DNA from: Acanthochlamys bracteata
Taxonomy: Eukaryota > Streptophyta > Magnoliopsida > Pandanales > Velloziaceae
Assembly (NCBI GenBank): GCA_019914995.1
Contig: CM034128.1
Coordinates: 684,501 to 748,500 of the forward strand
Reading direction: 5' to 3'
Length of the DNA stretch: 64,000 nucleotides
Shown: positions 46,726 to 59,811 of the stretch, one piece after another
Position numbering within the stretch: position 1 is the first letter of the stretch
Layout: each line of letters starts with the position of its first letter
Notes under the pieces: generated by a model
Database searches by the model: none
What the model saw: only the letters and a program-made list of their open reading frames with translations
Told to the model about the DNA's origin: nothing
Position numbers and translations under genes: made by a program

Positions 46726-49230
46726 TGCTCAACATAATTGCCCAAGAATTATGCGCTAGAGTTCAAGTCTTGGTCTCGATGCAGCTGTATGGTGCTTGGA
46801 TAATCACTAGCATCTTCTAAGAATGGAGGCATGCAGAAAGGGTTCCTTTCGTATCCAACTACTGACCAACGGGTATTCTTCTATTCAATGATTGTTATGG
46901 CTTCGGTTAGGTGCTAGTTGTTCAAGATATCTAAATAGAACATTCTCTTCACAATTACTAGCAATCTTGTACTATGAAAATATGTAATCCACCCTTGTAT
47001 CTATACTTGCAACCATCCATCTAAAGCTGTTTTTGAAACCAACTTTTTTTCTCAATTCGTCACTTAGCTATCAATTTTAATCTAGTAAGTTGATAAGCTA
47101 TAAAGAACAACTTCAAAAAAATGATGGTTTTGCGCAACAGTATCCAAGTTGGAGTAGATACAAGGATTTTCTTTTTTAATATCTTTGGACTACTACATAC
47201 TTAGCTTTTCATTACTTGCACATTGTGATTGTTATAGTTCTGAGGTGCCAACTTTTGACTTGTCCTAATGAAGGTTGCCTCATAGTTCTGTCTACTACAT
47301 CCAGAATCTGTTCGTGGAAGCATCAAAGCACATTCTCAGGTAATTGGCTAATAAAACACAAGGTGCTTCACGGGCATCTGTTTATATAGAATTCATGTCA
47401 ATCTGCATCACTCCTGATTTTGTTAACTTCTGTATTGAAAGCTAAAGCATACGCAACTTTTGGGTCTCTGCTGGTATAGATTCCTTGTTTGTTAGACAGT
47501 CTGACAAGCTGCATGGAAGAGACTAGATAAGCAAGTATACACATATGTTAGGCTATCAGACAAACTACATGTAAGAGAATACACAAGCAAATATACATGC
47601 ATAGATCTGAGAGACAGAATTTGCATAGTTCGTACAAACTGATAGTAGTCCACTGGATTAAGAGAAACTACAGAGACGCATTAAAATATCATTAGAATCT
47701 TACTCATAAAATAACTAGATTACATCTCTTAGTTCTTCCCTAACCCTGCAGGCTAGTCTGTGATCAGTGGTCGATGATACTCTTCTGCACATGTGAAGCC
47801 AACCTGCTCTTTGTATCCATAACAAGCGGGTTCCTTCATACTTTTAGCAAAGCCTATGGTGAGCAGAAAAGACGACCGAGAAAGAAGCTTGCACGAATAA
47901 GAACTTCATCAACTTCCGATGAGGTTTTTCTTTATAAGTATGTAGTAGAGGAAAGTATTGTGATGGAGAAGAGTAATATCTATTATGGCTATTAAGTGAA
48001 TTGGTGTCTAGTCATCTAGATGCAACTTGCATTTGCGGCCTTTTTATTCTATGTTCAGTCCATGTTAACTATCTAGGCTCTTTATTGGACAATGTGGTTA
48101 TGATTTATGAAAAGCATCATGTATAACTTTAAACTGGTTGCGTCGTCATGGTTTTATTTCATTATCATCTTTAAGTTGATTTGTACCTGTTTTCTGGAAG
48201 GTCATCACAAAATTTTAAATCCCATGTGACATCTCAAATGTTGTAAGCAATTCTTGTTTCCCTTGATGCTATTGAAGAAATTTCAGATTTGTCCTTTTCA
48301 TTGTTTAGGTGTTTAAAACTGCTTTTTTTGCCAGAACTGATTTATCATGGGAAGTTGTTTCAAAGACATGCCTTATATTAACACTAGAATGCTTTTGAAT
48401 ACATACAGACCCGGTACTGAATGCCGACCTTTGAAGTCCACCATTGGAAAGACTGATGTTAGTTGTCTGTTGAGACAGTCGCATTGCGGTTGTGGAGGCG
48501 GTAAATGTGCATAGTAGTTCAGAATGTTGGTGCAAGTAACTTCCTTTCATAAATTTTTGTAACATTTGCTACATGCAAAAGGCTTCTTTATGCCTCCAGA
48601 AACTTAAAACGTAGGTTCTATTTATGCTACACCATTGGCTTGTGCATGCTGAACTGAATCTTTTTAGTTGTATCATGTGAAGAATTCTCAAATATGTTCT
48701 ATCTGATTTCCGTTCCAATTGATATAGCTTCCACAATGCTGTCTGAACTCTGGCCTAATTTTTCTTCACCAGTTTATTATAAGCTTCTTTGCTTTTCTTG
48801 TGAATGAATATTCATCTTGCTGACAGAATAAACAAAAAAGGAATGATGATTTTGTTTTGAATTTTCTGCATTATATTTGATATAAGTTTGTTCTTTTAAC
48901 CTTCTGAAAAGTAAGTTTTTTTAAAAGTAAGTTTTAAAATATAAATAAATTATTATAAAAATATTTTTAAAAAAATTTTTGATAGAAAAAAAGTTAATTT
49001 AAGTTGCAAACAAAAAAAAGAACACACCCGACACACTTCCAATTGATATATAGCAATGTCCAAGCAGGCTTTTATGTTCTCTGTTTTGACAGACACAAAC
49101 CCAGTTTTAAACCAATCGGTCTAAATAATCCGAACAGGTCTGTTCAGGTTCATCTGGACCATGCCGGACCAATAAATTGGAAACCATCGAGTTCTCTATC
49201 ACTTGTTCCTCTAGATTTCATCCCGGCGAA
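46726..49230. other. Spacer between the mTERF and lipocalin-like genes
   Basis: Begins with the mTERF 3' UTR. No gene was recognised. A 73-codon frame at 47774-47995 (basic RRPRKK, then SSTSDEVFLYKYVVEES) reads like protein but has no identifiable family or context. A 105-base segment at about 47321-47425 is a diverged copy of 49887-49985. Confidence 0.4.
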
Positions 49231-52200
49231 ATGTTTCTTCTTCTTCACTCCACTGAAATCCTCCGGCCCGCGTTGCTCGGCAGCCGACTCTCTCCGCCGC
49301 CTTCCAACTACGCTGACGTCATTATCTCTCGGTCGTTGCTCAGAACTGCAGCGTCTACTGACGTAAGCATCGTCCGAGGGAAGAGTAAGGGACAGTTGGC
49401 ACCATGCGCGAAGAAGAAGAATGATAATGTTTGGAGCATCGACAACGATGCTGCTGCTTCCGCTGCGGCGGGTGAGGGAAGTGGGGTTCACGGTGGTCGG
49501 CGAAGGCGCAGGAGGAGGCGGAGGCCGGCCGCAAAGGGTAATGGACGAGGGGCTCAGCGGACCGGCGGAGGAGCAGGAAGGGTTTTGGTCTCGGGTGCTA
49601 TGCTGATGGAGATCGAAACCGTTCTTCAGACACAGGTATTGGAAAACTATATATATGCTCTTTTTTTTCTTTTTTCTTTTTTTTTTGTGGGGGGGGCGGC
49701 GGGGATGTTGAGCGCTGTGGTGCGGTAATTTTTTCTATTATATATACCACAAAAAACCAACTATTTTCATTTTCAGTTTCAGTAATGTGATATTTCTATT
49801 ATGTATTTTCAAAACACAAGGATGGCATTTGATAGTTCAACTCGTAGTTCATGGATAATTGTTGCTGGACAATAGACATCACTAAGCATCAGAAGACATT
49901 CTCAGGCAAATAAATGGCTGTGGACAAATTGTACTTGAAGGTCTATATGGAATTCATGTCAACCTGGCACCTCTTATCATTTTAATGGTTTTAGATGACA
50001 AATTAACTGCTCAAGTTGCTAGTAATGAGCCATATTTTGTTTGGATAGTTGTTCTTTGTCTAGAACCCTGTTAGCGCTGTAGAATACCTTTACTTTTTTT
50101 CAATTACATTGATTTGTAAAGATGAAAATTACAGTTATGAAACAGACCTTTTTTTGTCATTGTAATGTGATCATGTAGGAGCCTGTTATTAAGCCATTAT
50201 GGGACACATTTGCAAGCAGCTTGACTGGGATATGGAAGGGTGTAGGAGCTGTGTTTTCGCCATTCACTGCTTTAATGGAACCAATTGCGGTCGGATCTCA
50301 TAATGAAAATCTTTATGATTGCTACACGCTTTCATCCATCGAGAAGATACGAGCACAAGGGTCTTCTCAAATTGTGAGGAAGACAAATTGGGTGACTTTA
50401 AATCCATTTGGAGAAACTGAGCGCCATACCAAAGGAATGCTTGACAAAGGTACTGGCTATGATAAAGTTCACAAAGATGAATCATCAACTAATCAAAAGG
50501 AGATATTGGATCCCAAGGAAGCCATTCTGGACCTGCCTAGTTATGGATCCTTTGACTTTGGCAGAAGTGACATTTTGGAAGAAGATGTTATGAGCATGGA
50601 ACCAGGTCTTGTCTTCTTTGAGGTAGGAAGTTCATATGAGGCAGGTTTGATAGATGAACCTTTTATGTCCTATCTTCAGCAACCTTCTAATTCTAAAAAA
50701 TGCACCTTAAAGGTGCTATCTTATTCTGCAGTTATTGGAGTTTCAACAACTTCACTGAGTGAATCTTCACTTCTCTACGATGGCATAGGGCGTCAGTACT
50801 TTTCGTTCCACACTAGATAGTAAAGATTCAAGTAAAATCATTCTAATGAAAGTTAATTGTAGTAAGATACAAGAATGCCCCATGCCTCTGACGTTAGTTG
50901 ACTGTGTCTCACCTTATCATATGAGAGGGAGCTATTGTTGGCACTATCACAGGCTTTTTCTTTTCTTTTCTTTTCCCCCTAGGTTACAGATGGATGCTAT
51001 GCCTGGTTTTGAATAGGATTTTGTTGTGAATGGTGCTGAATATTTGAATTTTTTAATACGGGCAGTTGGAAAATTACATATTCTTGATAGTTTTGTTTTG
51101 TTTTAGACCTTTAATAAATTCATTACTACTTTCCATGTCATTCACATGCTTTGTCAGCTTGCAGGATGGTTCTTATTCTAGAGGACCTCTGACTATACCA
51201 GTTGGAGAATTTGATGAGTCAACATACTTTCTCTCTCCAACTTTCAATTTTGAGCAGGTAATATGCTTTTGATGCCACATAGTCCAAGTTGCTTTTGGGG
51301 TTTCCGTGGTCCACTCTACAGTATTCTCACTACTATTTCCTGCTTTATTGCTCTTAGGAGTTGATCTAGGTTCTATCATTACTTTTTAAATATCATTAAT
51401 TTGTGATTACATTGCAAGTTTAATTGCTGGAGTACTGGTACTAGTTTCCAGTCACAACTCTTCTAGTGTGATTGCTGATTTTACAGAAATTTACTGTTTC
51501 GGTACTCAGTGCTTAGTGAAAGGCTGTCACAAGAGACTCCGTATAGTGCACACCATTGAGTTCAATGAAGGGGGTGCAGACGTGCAGATCACCAGGATTG
51601 CCATATATGAGGAACAGTGGGCCAGCCCTGTTAATCTTTATGATGGAAAGTAAAGGCTTTCTGCACCTAACTGCCTACTTTTTTCCACTAGTGTACATTT
51701 CCTTAGCATTTTTGTACTTTGCTAGGAGTTCTTGAGAAGTACGTTGGGGTTATGTGGTTTCTTAAAATTGACATATGATATCAGACATAAACCATTAAGG
51801 TCATGACTGAATGTAAAGTTGCAACATAACAAGTAAATCATTCAACTACATATATTAGTAATGACTTAAGCTATAAGTGAAGGCTCTGAGAAAATTGAAG
51901 GTGAATCAACTCAAAGATTCTTCGACTTATATATATCTTGACAAGTTCGCACCAAAGCCAGGAATCAGCCTTTCTACCAATTGGGTGGTTTCAACAGTTC
52001 ATACATGATAATGAATCTATATATAGGATACCCTCTTATGACATGTATCATAGGTACTTCACAAGAAAATTTAATCATATAAGATGAAGGTTGTGTCTGC
52101 ATAATTTGATCTTACAACATATTTGATCTTTGGTATTTTATAAGTCTCAGTCATTGTAGATATGTGTTTGCAATTAAGGCTGGAGAAATAAGATTATCAT

Positions 52201-52888
52201 TAGGCAGACAAGGAATAATATGCCAAATCTATTTTTCTTGTTGGATCTTTGACCATTTTGAAAGATTTGTAGAAAAGAAATGTAGATTGTGCTGAAAGGT
52301 ATTGTCACCTTCCAACAGCAAGTTGCGTACTGCCAAAAGTTGCTCGTTTTATCATATGAATAGTGCTATTTTAAGTTACTCTAGCTGTTTTTGTAGGTCA
52401 TATGTTATGATTGTCACAAACTGGTAATATCTACTCTTATCTTTTATAGGGATAATCAGTTCAAAGTGAAGCCCATATCTCAACGAAGACGAACAAGACC
52501 GTCCGAGCTAGCTGGGTCATGGAAGGTATTTGAAGTGAATGCTACACCAATTTTTGATGAAGAAGAAGCTGCAGTAGATGAAGGAGGCCCTCCATTAGTT
52601 TATCTATGCAATGAAAACTTGAAAAAGAGGAGCTTGCCTGAGACCTCTGTGCACTTTGGTGAAGAAGAGATGCTTGACATGCAGGATGCAACTGTTTTGT
52701 GGTTGCCTGGTGGTGTCACTGCATATGTTGATGTGACCAAGGATGGAATACTCTGCATTGGCGTTGGTTGGTATTCTGACGAGGGTATGAACCTTGTGAT
52801 GGAGAGAGATTACGACATGGATGGCAAACTCATGGAAGTGAGATGTAAAACGGAGGTGAAGAGGAGGTGGACGGACCGATCTGCATAG
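49231..52888 (+). CDS. Conserved plastid lipocalin-like protein of unknown function
   Basis: Five exons join in frame (49231-49635, 50179-50622, 51165-51257, 51510-51649, 52450-52888) to give 506 residues. I recognise it as a conserved plant protein without an established role. Residues 1 to about 115 are Ser/Arg/Gly-rich and may serve in plastid targeting, but they include an unusual run of nine arginines. The conserved part starts at WDTFASSLTGIWKGVGAVFS. The GIW motif (152-154) followed by a long beta-strand-like region (GPLTIPVGEF, RLRIVHTIEF, VQITRIAIYEE) and a final MERDYDMDGKLMEVRCKTE suggest a lipocalin/calycin barrel, as in DUF3598-type proteins. This fold call is an inference. The start is the first ATG of the frame; the downstream MLMEIETVLQTQ is an alternative. 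Confidence 0.78.
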
Positions 52889-53860
52889 CAGATGCTTCTC
52901 TGTGATAGTTGTTTCGCACACATTTTAGCCGAACAGGGATCATATGATTGTTACACTTTGTGATATCCCTTTGCCTGATGGTTCTTTCGGTAGCCCTTGT
53001 AACTAAAAATGCAGGGGACTTGTACAGTTGGCTTTCTGTCTTCCGTGTTGGTTCTTTAAGAGGTTCAACAAAATTTTGGCTACAGGCTACAGCATAGTTT
53101 GTTTACTGCTGCAATATCTCCAATATACGCAAGCAAAAGATGAAATTTCCAGTGAGAAACTCATAAATACCACAAAACACTGCAAGATTTGAGATTCAGA
53201 TGAAGTTGAAATCCTCATCGAATCCCATGATGAAATAATCCAATTTAATCACAAGAAGTTTTTAACTTCAACAACCCCACCAAACTGAACTCACTAAAAA
53301 GTGAAACTATCAGCTTACTAAAATGACCTAGACAAAGGTTGCATACATACAGAGTACAGAGATGGTAACTTCCCAAGAAAATAAGAGGAGAAAAAAAAAA
53401 CATTCCAAGTCTGGTAAGAACCCCAGGCCCAAATCCAAGCATTCATGCAACATCCATCTCTTGTATTGCTTGGACCTCAAGAGGAAACAACACAAGTACA
53501 AATTTTCAAACTCCCAAAAATGTCAAACATAACAGAAGTTAGAGAAAGCGTTAAAATACAATAAACTGCTAGCCACCGTGGTTCACTTCCGATCCAAAAG
53601 ACCATCTACCAGAGTCACCACAAACTTCCACAAATTTCCCATAACATTTGAGAACAAGCATACAAGGAGCACTAATAACTCTTCCTTGCTTAAATGCCAA
53701 AAATCCCAACAGAGTACAGCTATAGATGATCGCCCCTACACAAAAGTAGAGAATAATGTGAGCACATAAACATACACTAAAGTTTAGTGCAAGACTCTGA
53801 CTTCTACCTCTGCAATGCCGCCTTTCTTAGAACAAACAAGTGTTCTTAACCGCCATCGAC
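52889..53860. other. Convergent 3' regions of the lipocalin-like gene and MAGO
   Basis: Both genes end here facing each other. The DNA fits two 3' UTRs and a short spacer. No further gene was seen. Confidence 0.5.
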
Positions 53861-55566
53861 TTAAGACTGGATGGGCTTGATCTTGAAGTGCAGAGAAATG
53901 ATAGAGAATACAAAGCACTTCAGGTCCTGCATGCATGACAATCACATATTAGTGCAAGCACGTGACAGACAAACATAAATTGAAGGCATAAACAAGGAGG
54001 AATATCTTAGCAGTTTTCTCAACATTCATCATATGTGACTGGCTACAATACAATGAAGCCCAAATGCAATCTCTATTTCTTGAGCTACAGTTCATGTAAC
54101 TTGCATAATAGTCTAAGAACCAGCCCAAAGGTCACATGTATACATGCCCCTAAGAACACTAATTTAAGATTATGAGGAAAAAAATTGTATAAACCTTCTT
54201 CTAAAAGCATTTAATGATTCCAACGTCCACTTATGGATCAACACACAAACATTTATCATCTCTCAAACAAAAAAATGTCATCTCTCAAACAGAATTTAAC
54301 AATTTTGAAGTCTTCACCAGTACTAAAGCACATAAGAAAAGCATAAGAGGGCCTGAATCAGGAGTAGAAATGCCAAATATGACCCACGCCATCGACTCAT
54401 ATCTTCAAGTTAAAATAATAAGAGTGCAAGTTCCATAATGGAACTTCATAACTAACACTTTCTGCTTCCTATAGAATATCGATATCACAGCATTAAAAAA
54501 ATTCAGTATTTGTAAGCTCAAAAGTTTGAATTTTCACATCAGTTCTGCATAACTGGGTTAGTTAAAGTTATACTTTGTGATGTATCATATCTAGGTCTCC
54601 AGTTAGACTATAAGATCCCAGTCCAATCATATGACTCCAGTTTGCATTATTCCTTAAGGCTTCCAAAACAATAAAAACGAGCTTAGGAAATGTAATATCA
54701 ATAAATTCAACAATGACGTACATAGGATATGGGACCAAAAAAGTATAGATGCCCAAACCTGAACAAGGTAATAGAATACACGCAGCCCATCAGGATCCTG
54801 GCTAGCCTGAACATCAACAAGCGATCCAATCTTTGAAGTAGTGAAGGAGATGTGCTCATTCCCCATCACAATTTCCAGCTCCTGTCTTCCCACAACATTT
54901 GGCAACGGCCAGTTGTTGTCATCTTCCTTCATGATCTGATTGCCATTGACAATTTAATTCAAAATCAAATTAAACAACTTTCCTCAGAAGACATGATGGC
55001 AATAAGGACTCTTCATATAAAACCTAAATTCTCAGATCGAAAAATAATTCTAAAGTCAAAATTTAAACAATTGATAGGCAGTAACCTACAAATTCATGAA
55101 CAATGAAACAAAAACTTCTGAAATCCGAAAAACTAAACAAATAAAAAATAAATATCAGGAAACCCAAACCGTACTTTCTCAAATTCAAAATTCTCTGATC
55201 AGTTAACGACTCTCCGGCGCTCGAAATACACTCAAAATCATACTTAAATTGTCTATAATAAATCCCAAAAAGAATATAAGAAATAAAGAAACCCCTAATG
55301 TCACAAAATCGAATTACCTCCGACTCAGTAATGATTCTCCGGCACTCGCGGAGCACAGCGGGGGTGACGTAGACTTCTTTCCGGATCATCGTATCGTTCT
55401 TGTAATTCGAATTGTTCGCGTACCTAAGTTTTCCGTCCGGCCGGAACTCGAACTCGAGAAATTCGTGCCCGAATTTCCCCCTGTGCCCTACATAGTACCG
55501 CAGATAGAACTCCTCTTCTTCCCCCGCCGCCGCCATTGCTCCGACGCCTCCTCCACGCCCAGACAT
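53861..55566 (-). CDS. MAGO: MAGO NASHI, exon junction complex core protein
   Basis: Core of the exon junction complex. It binds Y14 and locks eIF4A3 on spliced mRNA in the nucleus and cytoplasm. Three exons (minus strand), 55318-55566, 54759-54935 and 53861-53926, join in frame to 163 residues. The family sequence is nearly unchanged: [79 protein letters not shown] and the end FKIKPI with an extra QS. The first ATG adds [10 protein letters not shown] before a second ATG (55536), whose product starts [15 protein letters not shown] and is closer to the usual 150 residues. Either start is possible. A CTT microsatellite lies in the leader (about 55603-55626). Confidence 0.96.
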
Positions 55567-57115
55567 CCCTCTCTGATATTTAGATCAATTTCTCGAATTC
55601 TCGCTGTTCTTCTTCTTCTTCTTCTTCTCTTTGAGCTTGTGTTTAGGGATGTAAGTTGTCGGCTGGGTTTGGGATCGGTTGTTTGGATCAGGTCTGAGAA
55701 CATAAGGAACAAATTCAGGTCTAACTCAAATCGACCAAATTTTATATAAAAATGGTATATTGAAAAAGATATAATGTTTATAAATAATAGGTCCGTCTTA
55801 TTTAAATTAATTTTTTAAATTAAATTCGGACCTGATCTATAAAATATTCAAAAATTAATCCGACCATTTTAGAGGTTTTAATTTGGATCTGAATAGGATA
55901 ATTAATAAATTATAGGTTGGCCAGGTCTGTGTTTAAACCGAAACCCTACTTCTGCTGTGTTAAGTGAAGTTAAGCAGTGGAAAGTTTTATAAAACCCCTT
56001 TGATTTTCTTTATTTGTAAAGGATACTTAAGGGTGTCATTTGGAATTTGTAACTTTGAGGAGGTCTATTGCAATGTTTTACACGTTAAACTAGCAGACAT
56101 TAGCAAATCGCTGCAGTAAAGAGTTTTAAAAAAAAAATGTTTCGCTAATGTTGATCAATAGAATTTCAATATTTTTCTCCTATCCTAACACATCATCAAA
56201 CCTAAAATTATTGAAATATATGGAAGAAATGTTTGTGACACTAAAGACGTGTTTTTCTAGAAGATAAACTCAATAAATTTGAATGTTAAAATTTTAATTT
56301 AAAATAAAATTAAAAATTAAAAATATTTAATAAAAATAATATTTTATATTAATAATAAGATTTAAAATTAAATTAAAAGATTTTTTGATAAAAAAACTTA
56401 TTTTTATTTTTTATTTTTTTATATTAAAAATAAGTTTAAAAAAATAAAATTTAGAATAATAATAAACACACCCTAAAAGCGCATTCCTTTTGCATTGAAT
56501 TCAGAGCTGAATTTTTTTAAATAAATTATTTAAAAAATAAACTTAAATGAGTTTAATTTTTATATTTATTTTTATTAAAATTGAGTTTGTAGTTGAAGTT
56601 TTAGTTTAAACTTTAAATTTTAGAAGTTGCGAGAAAATTTAGATCTGACTTTTGTGTTTTATTGATTTAAAAGTGACTAAGTGAGTTGAAATTAAGATTT
56701 TCGAAAACAAAAGTAAAATTAAAATATTGATAAACACGTTCTAACATAAAAATTCATGTTTGAAAATAGTGAATTGAGATTAAATCAGCTTTGAAAAGTA
56801 CAAACAAAAATCTATCATAACAATATTTCTGTATTATAATTTTATTTTTTAGATAAAAAAATTAAATTTATTGTTAAAAATTTTTTATTTTTTTAAATAA
56901 TTTAATTTTATAATTACTTTTAAATAATTTTTTAGTTTGATTGACTGACTTCAGCGGCATCGTGCTTTTATGACTCGAACAGAAAAATTGTTAGTAAAAA
57001 AAAAAAAAATCTTTTTCGCATACTCCGTGAAACAATAGCAACATCTTTTTTTTTTGTTTTGGAAAAAATTATGAGTTAATCATGTGTAGCATAAAATATA
57101 ATGAACAATCGAGCA
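55567..57115. other. MAGO upstream region and AT-rich spacer
   Basis: MAGO promoter and leader, then AT-rich repeats. A segment at 56249-56473 has imperfect inverted ends (ACGTGTTTTTCT against GGGTGTGTTTATT) and looks like a MITE. No gene. Confidence 0.45.
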
Positions 57116-57205
57116 CTTACATATATCGCCGACTCGAAAGGTCTTTGCGCCTTGAGCCCAATCGGCAATGTTGGTTATGTACTTGACATCTATATCTTGC
57201 TTAAC
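57116..57205 (-). pseudogene. Phytocyanin exon 1 relic
   Basis: The minus strand encodes KYITNIADWAQGAKTFRVGD, followed by ATAT|GTAAGT. This matches the end of a phytocyanin first exon (YTN..W..GK.F.VGDT) and has the donor at the same phase as the intact gene at 59159. There is no signal peptide or YTVG..GW block upstream; a stop in frame cuts it off near 57206. No exon 2 with the copper ligands was found in the AT-rich DNA behind it. I call it a truncated gene copy. Confidence 0.6.
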
Positions 57206-59095
57206 AATTTAATGAGAATCATTTTTTACTCAATAGTTAGTAACTAATCATAACCTGCTTTTCGTTCGCAGTTAATAACTCATATTATAGACCCTAACGC
57301 TTGAAAAGAAGATTTGTTTCAATATTGTAATTATGATTGTAAATTTTCTTTTAATTGCAAAACTTCTACGCTTGAAACTAACAATATGTGAACTATTGTT
57401 GGAGACATAATAGTCAATAACGTGTATTAGATTTTCTTTTGAAAATTAAAACTTCAACTGCATGAAACGTTTGAAGAATTCCAAGTTAAGGGAGATAGTG
57501 ACATACAAAGCAAGAGGAAGAGTGTTAATGTTGTTCTAGTGCGCATAACGATCATAATTAGCAAGTGCAAACTAAAACTAATTAACTTGTTTCAACTTTG
57601 TCAAAAGCGATGATGATTTTGCCTTGATTGACGATGTTCCGACCATTCGTTTACGTGCCCCCACTTCGCTCGTAACCGTACATATCATGGTCCCGTTACT
57701 ATAAACAAATAAAATATTAGAAATGTGCACCACTCATGACTGAACTCGTAATCTGAAATCGTTTGGAATTATTTTTAAATAATTTTTTTAAAATAAGTTT
57801 TATTTTTTTTAATTTTTAAAAATAATAAAAAAATAAAAATAAAAATTTTATTATATAATTATTTTATATTTTCTAAATTTTTAAATAAATATTTTAAATA
57901 TTTATAAAATATGTATTAAAAAATATAAATTAGAAATTAAAAAATTATTTTTTGATAAACAATTTCTTAAAAATATCTGAGATAATATTTTCGCATATTT
58001 TTTATTTTTATTATTTCAAATATTTATCTACTTAACTAATAAAAAACTCTTTGTAATATTATAATAAAATTTTAAAATATTTAAAAATATGAACAAATTA
58101 GCCGCTCATATATTTTTTAAGTAACTTTTTTGAAAATTTTGTTTTCTGAAAAAGTTCTTTTTATTTATTTTTTTTATAGCAATTTCTGTTCTCTAGTGTG
58201 CATTTCACTCAGAAACCACTCTCGCCTCAACCAATCAGGTTCTATCGTATCTTTTTTTATCATTGATATGATGAGATGATGCAGTACGAGCGTTTATATT
58301 TTAAAAAATATTTATAAAACAATTTTTATAAAAATATTTATAAAACAATTTTTATAATAAAAATTATTTTAAAAAATAATTAAAATAAATCAATATAACA
58401 ATATATATTTTTTATATTTTAAAATAAATTTTAAATATTTTAATAACAAACGTTCCTTTTCTTAATGGTACGCTCTGTCAGCTTGATTTAATTAACGGGG
58501 AGATGACATACGAATGCATTTGGAATTAATCGTTTATAAACCCAAATGCCGTAATCAAACTGTTCGGATCTTATATTTTAGATGCTCCCAAAATTTTAAA
58601 AGCAGAAACAATTGAATCAGCCTGAGCATAGCCTGCTCTCAAGATAATATATATATATATATATATAACATTTCAAGACAAGGTCACCAAGAACAACTTA
58701 TATATACCAATTTTCTGAAACATTCATAAAGTTGAATCTGTCTTAAGAAATTCTAGTTAACTAATTAATACCATTGCAATCTTAAACACATCAAAATTGC
58801 GAGAGACTTCGTCATGAAAACCACATAATATATATCATAAGAATGTCAAATTCGAAAGGACAAAATTAAAACTTCACTTATAATACAACTGTCAAATTAA
58901 CTTGGATCATGTATGAAATGGTCTTTATTTTTGGGTAAGAATGATTCGGATGTTACACTTTTAATTACTATACGTATATAAGTACTCTGTATACTTTCGA
59001 ATGCTTTGAATAAGTATTTGCATACGCTAAAGATAATGTAATTAGCTTTTTAGGTGAAAATTAATTTATGAATATGAGAGTCAAAACTCAAACAA
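57206..59095. other. AT-rich spacer before the phytocyanin gene
   Basis: Contains two MITE-like AT-rich segments: 57760-57962 (CGTTTGGAATTATTTTTAAA, family 1) and 58286-58455 (GAGCGTTTATATT against inverted GGAACGTTTGTTATT). A (TA)n tract lies at 58648-58667. The rest is the promoter of the next gene. Confidence 0.5.
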
Positions 59096-59098
59096 GAT

Positions 59099-59105
59099 TA
59101 TATAA
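59099..59105 (+). promoter_or_regulatory. TATA box of the phytocyanin gene
   Basis: TATATAA 54 bases before the ATG at 59159. Confidence 0.6.
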
Positions 59106-59158
59106 GCTAGAGCTTGGCTTCCAAATTTCCATCCCCCATTAATTTCAAAATTTTTTCC

Positions 59159-59811
59159 ATGGCAAGCAGTTATAGTCTTCTTGTTGTGCTCGTCGCCGTT
59201 GCTCTATCTCTTCCGGCGACAGCTGCGACGAACTATACAGTAGGTAACAGCACTGGATGGACTCTCGGTTACAACTATACAAATTGGACGGCAGGAAAAT
59301 CATTTGAAGTCGGCGACACCATCCGTAAGCATTTATTATATAATCTTATATAGTACTCTAGTAGAGATTATGTTGAATAAGCATCGATCAATAACCTAAA
59401 ATCAATCGAGACGATGAATGAACGAGCTTGCTGATGAGACCGTACGTCGTTGATTTGTTTCTCTTGACAGTTTTTAGATACTCACCACAAAGGCACGATG
59501 TCACTGAAGTGAGTCAGTCAGACTACAACATTTGCAGGGTGGACAGAGTTATTAGACAGTACGAAGACGGTAATACAACGATAAGATTGAATAGTAGCAG
59601 ATCACGGTTCTTCGTCTGTGCCGTCTCTGGTCATTGTATTGCAGGAATGAAGTTAGCTGTCACCGCCGTTTCTAACTCTACGACAGCTAATGCACCGGCT
59701 TCAGACACACCACCTCCGCCGCCTGGGGGTAACGATGCGTTTAGCATAAAGTATAGCACGAGTGCAATTGGTTTCAGTGGGTTGGTCATGGTTCTCGCAC
59801 TCGTGTGCTAG
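59159..59811 (+). CDS. Phytocyanin (uclacyanin-type, Met-ligated blue copper)
   Basis: Secreted type-1 copper protein of the plant cell surface; small electron carriers of unclear partner. Two exons, 59159-59324 and 59471-59811, joined in phase 1, give 168 residues. The signal peptide is about 1-23 (LLVVLVAVALSLPATAA). The domain starts TNYTVGNSTGW. Copper ligands are His64 (in QRHDV), Cys105 (FFVCAVSGHC), His110 and Met115 (GMK). The structural disulfide is Cys77-Cys111. Met as fourth ligand separates it from stellacyanins, which use Gln. Several N-X-S/T sites are present. A short Pro-rich segment (TPPPPPGG) and a hydrophobic tail (SAIGFSGLVMVLALVC) predict a GPI anchor. Asp in place of the common Asn after His64 is a small oddity. 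Confidence 0.92.

Noticed and set aside
47774-47995. 73-codon ATG frame with a basic RRPRKK stretch
   Set aside because: No known family, no promoter or splice context, and no homologue that I can recall. Kept only as a note in the spacer entry.
49177-49230. Upstream extension of the lipocalin-like protein
   Set aside because: It begins with TTG; the first ATG in this frame is 49231.
57585-57705. GC-richer open stretch reading SDDDFALIDDVPTIRLRAPT on the plus strand
   Set aside because: Open on both strands for about 35 codons, but no family recognised on either; too short to call.
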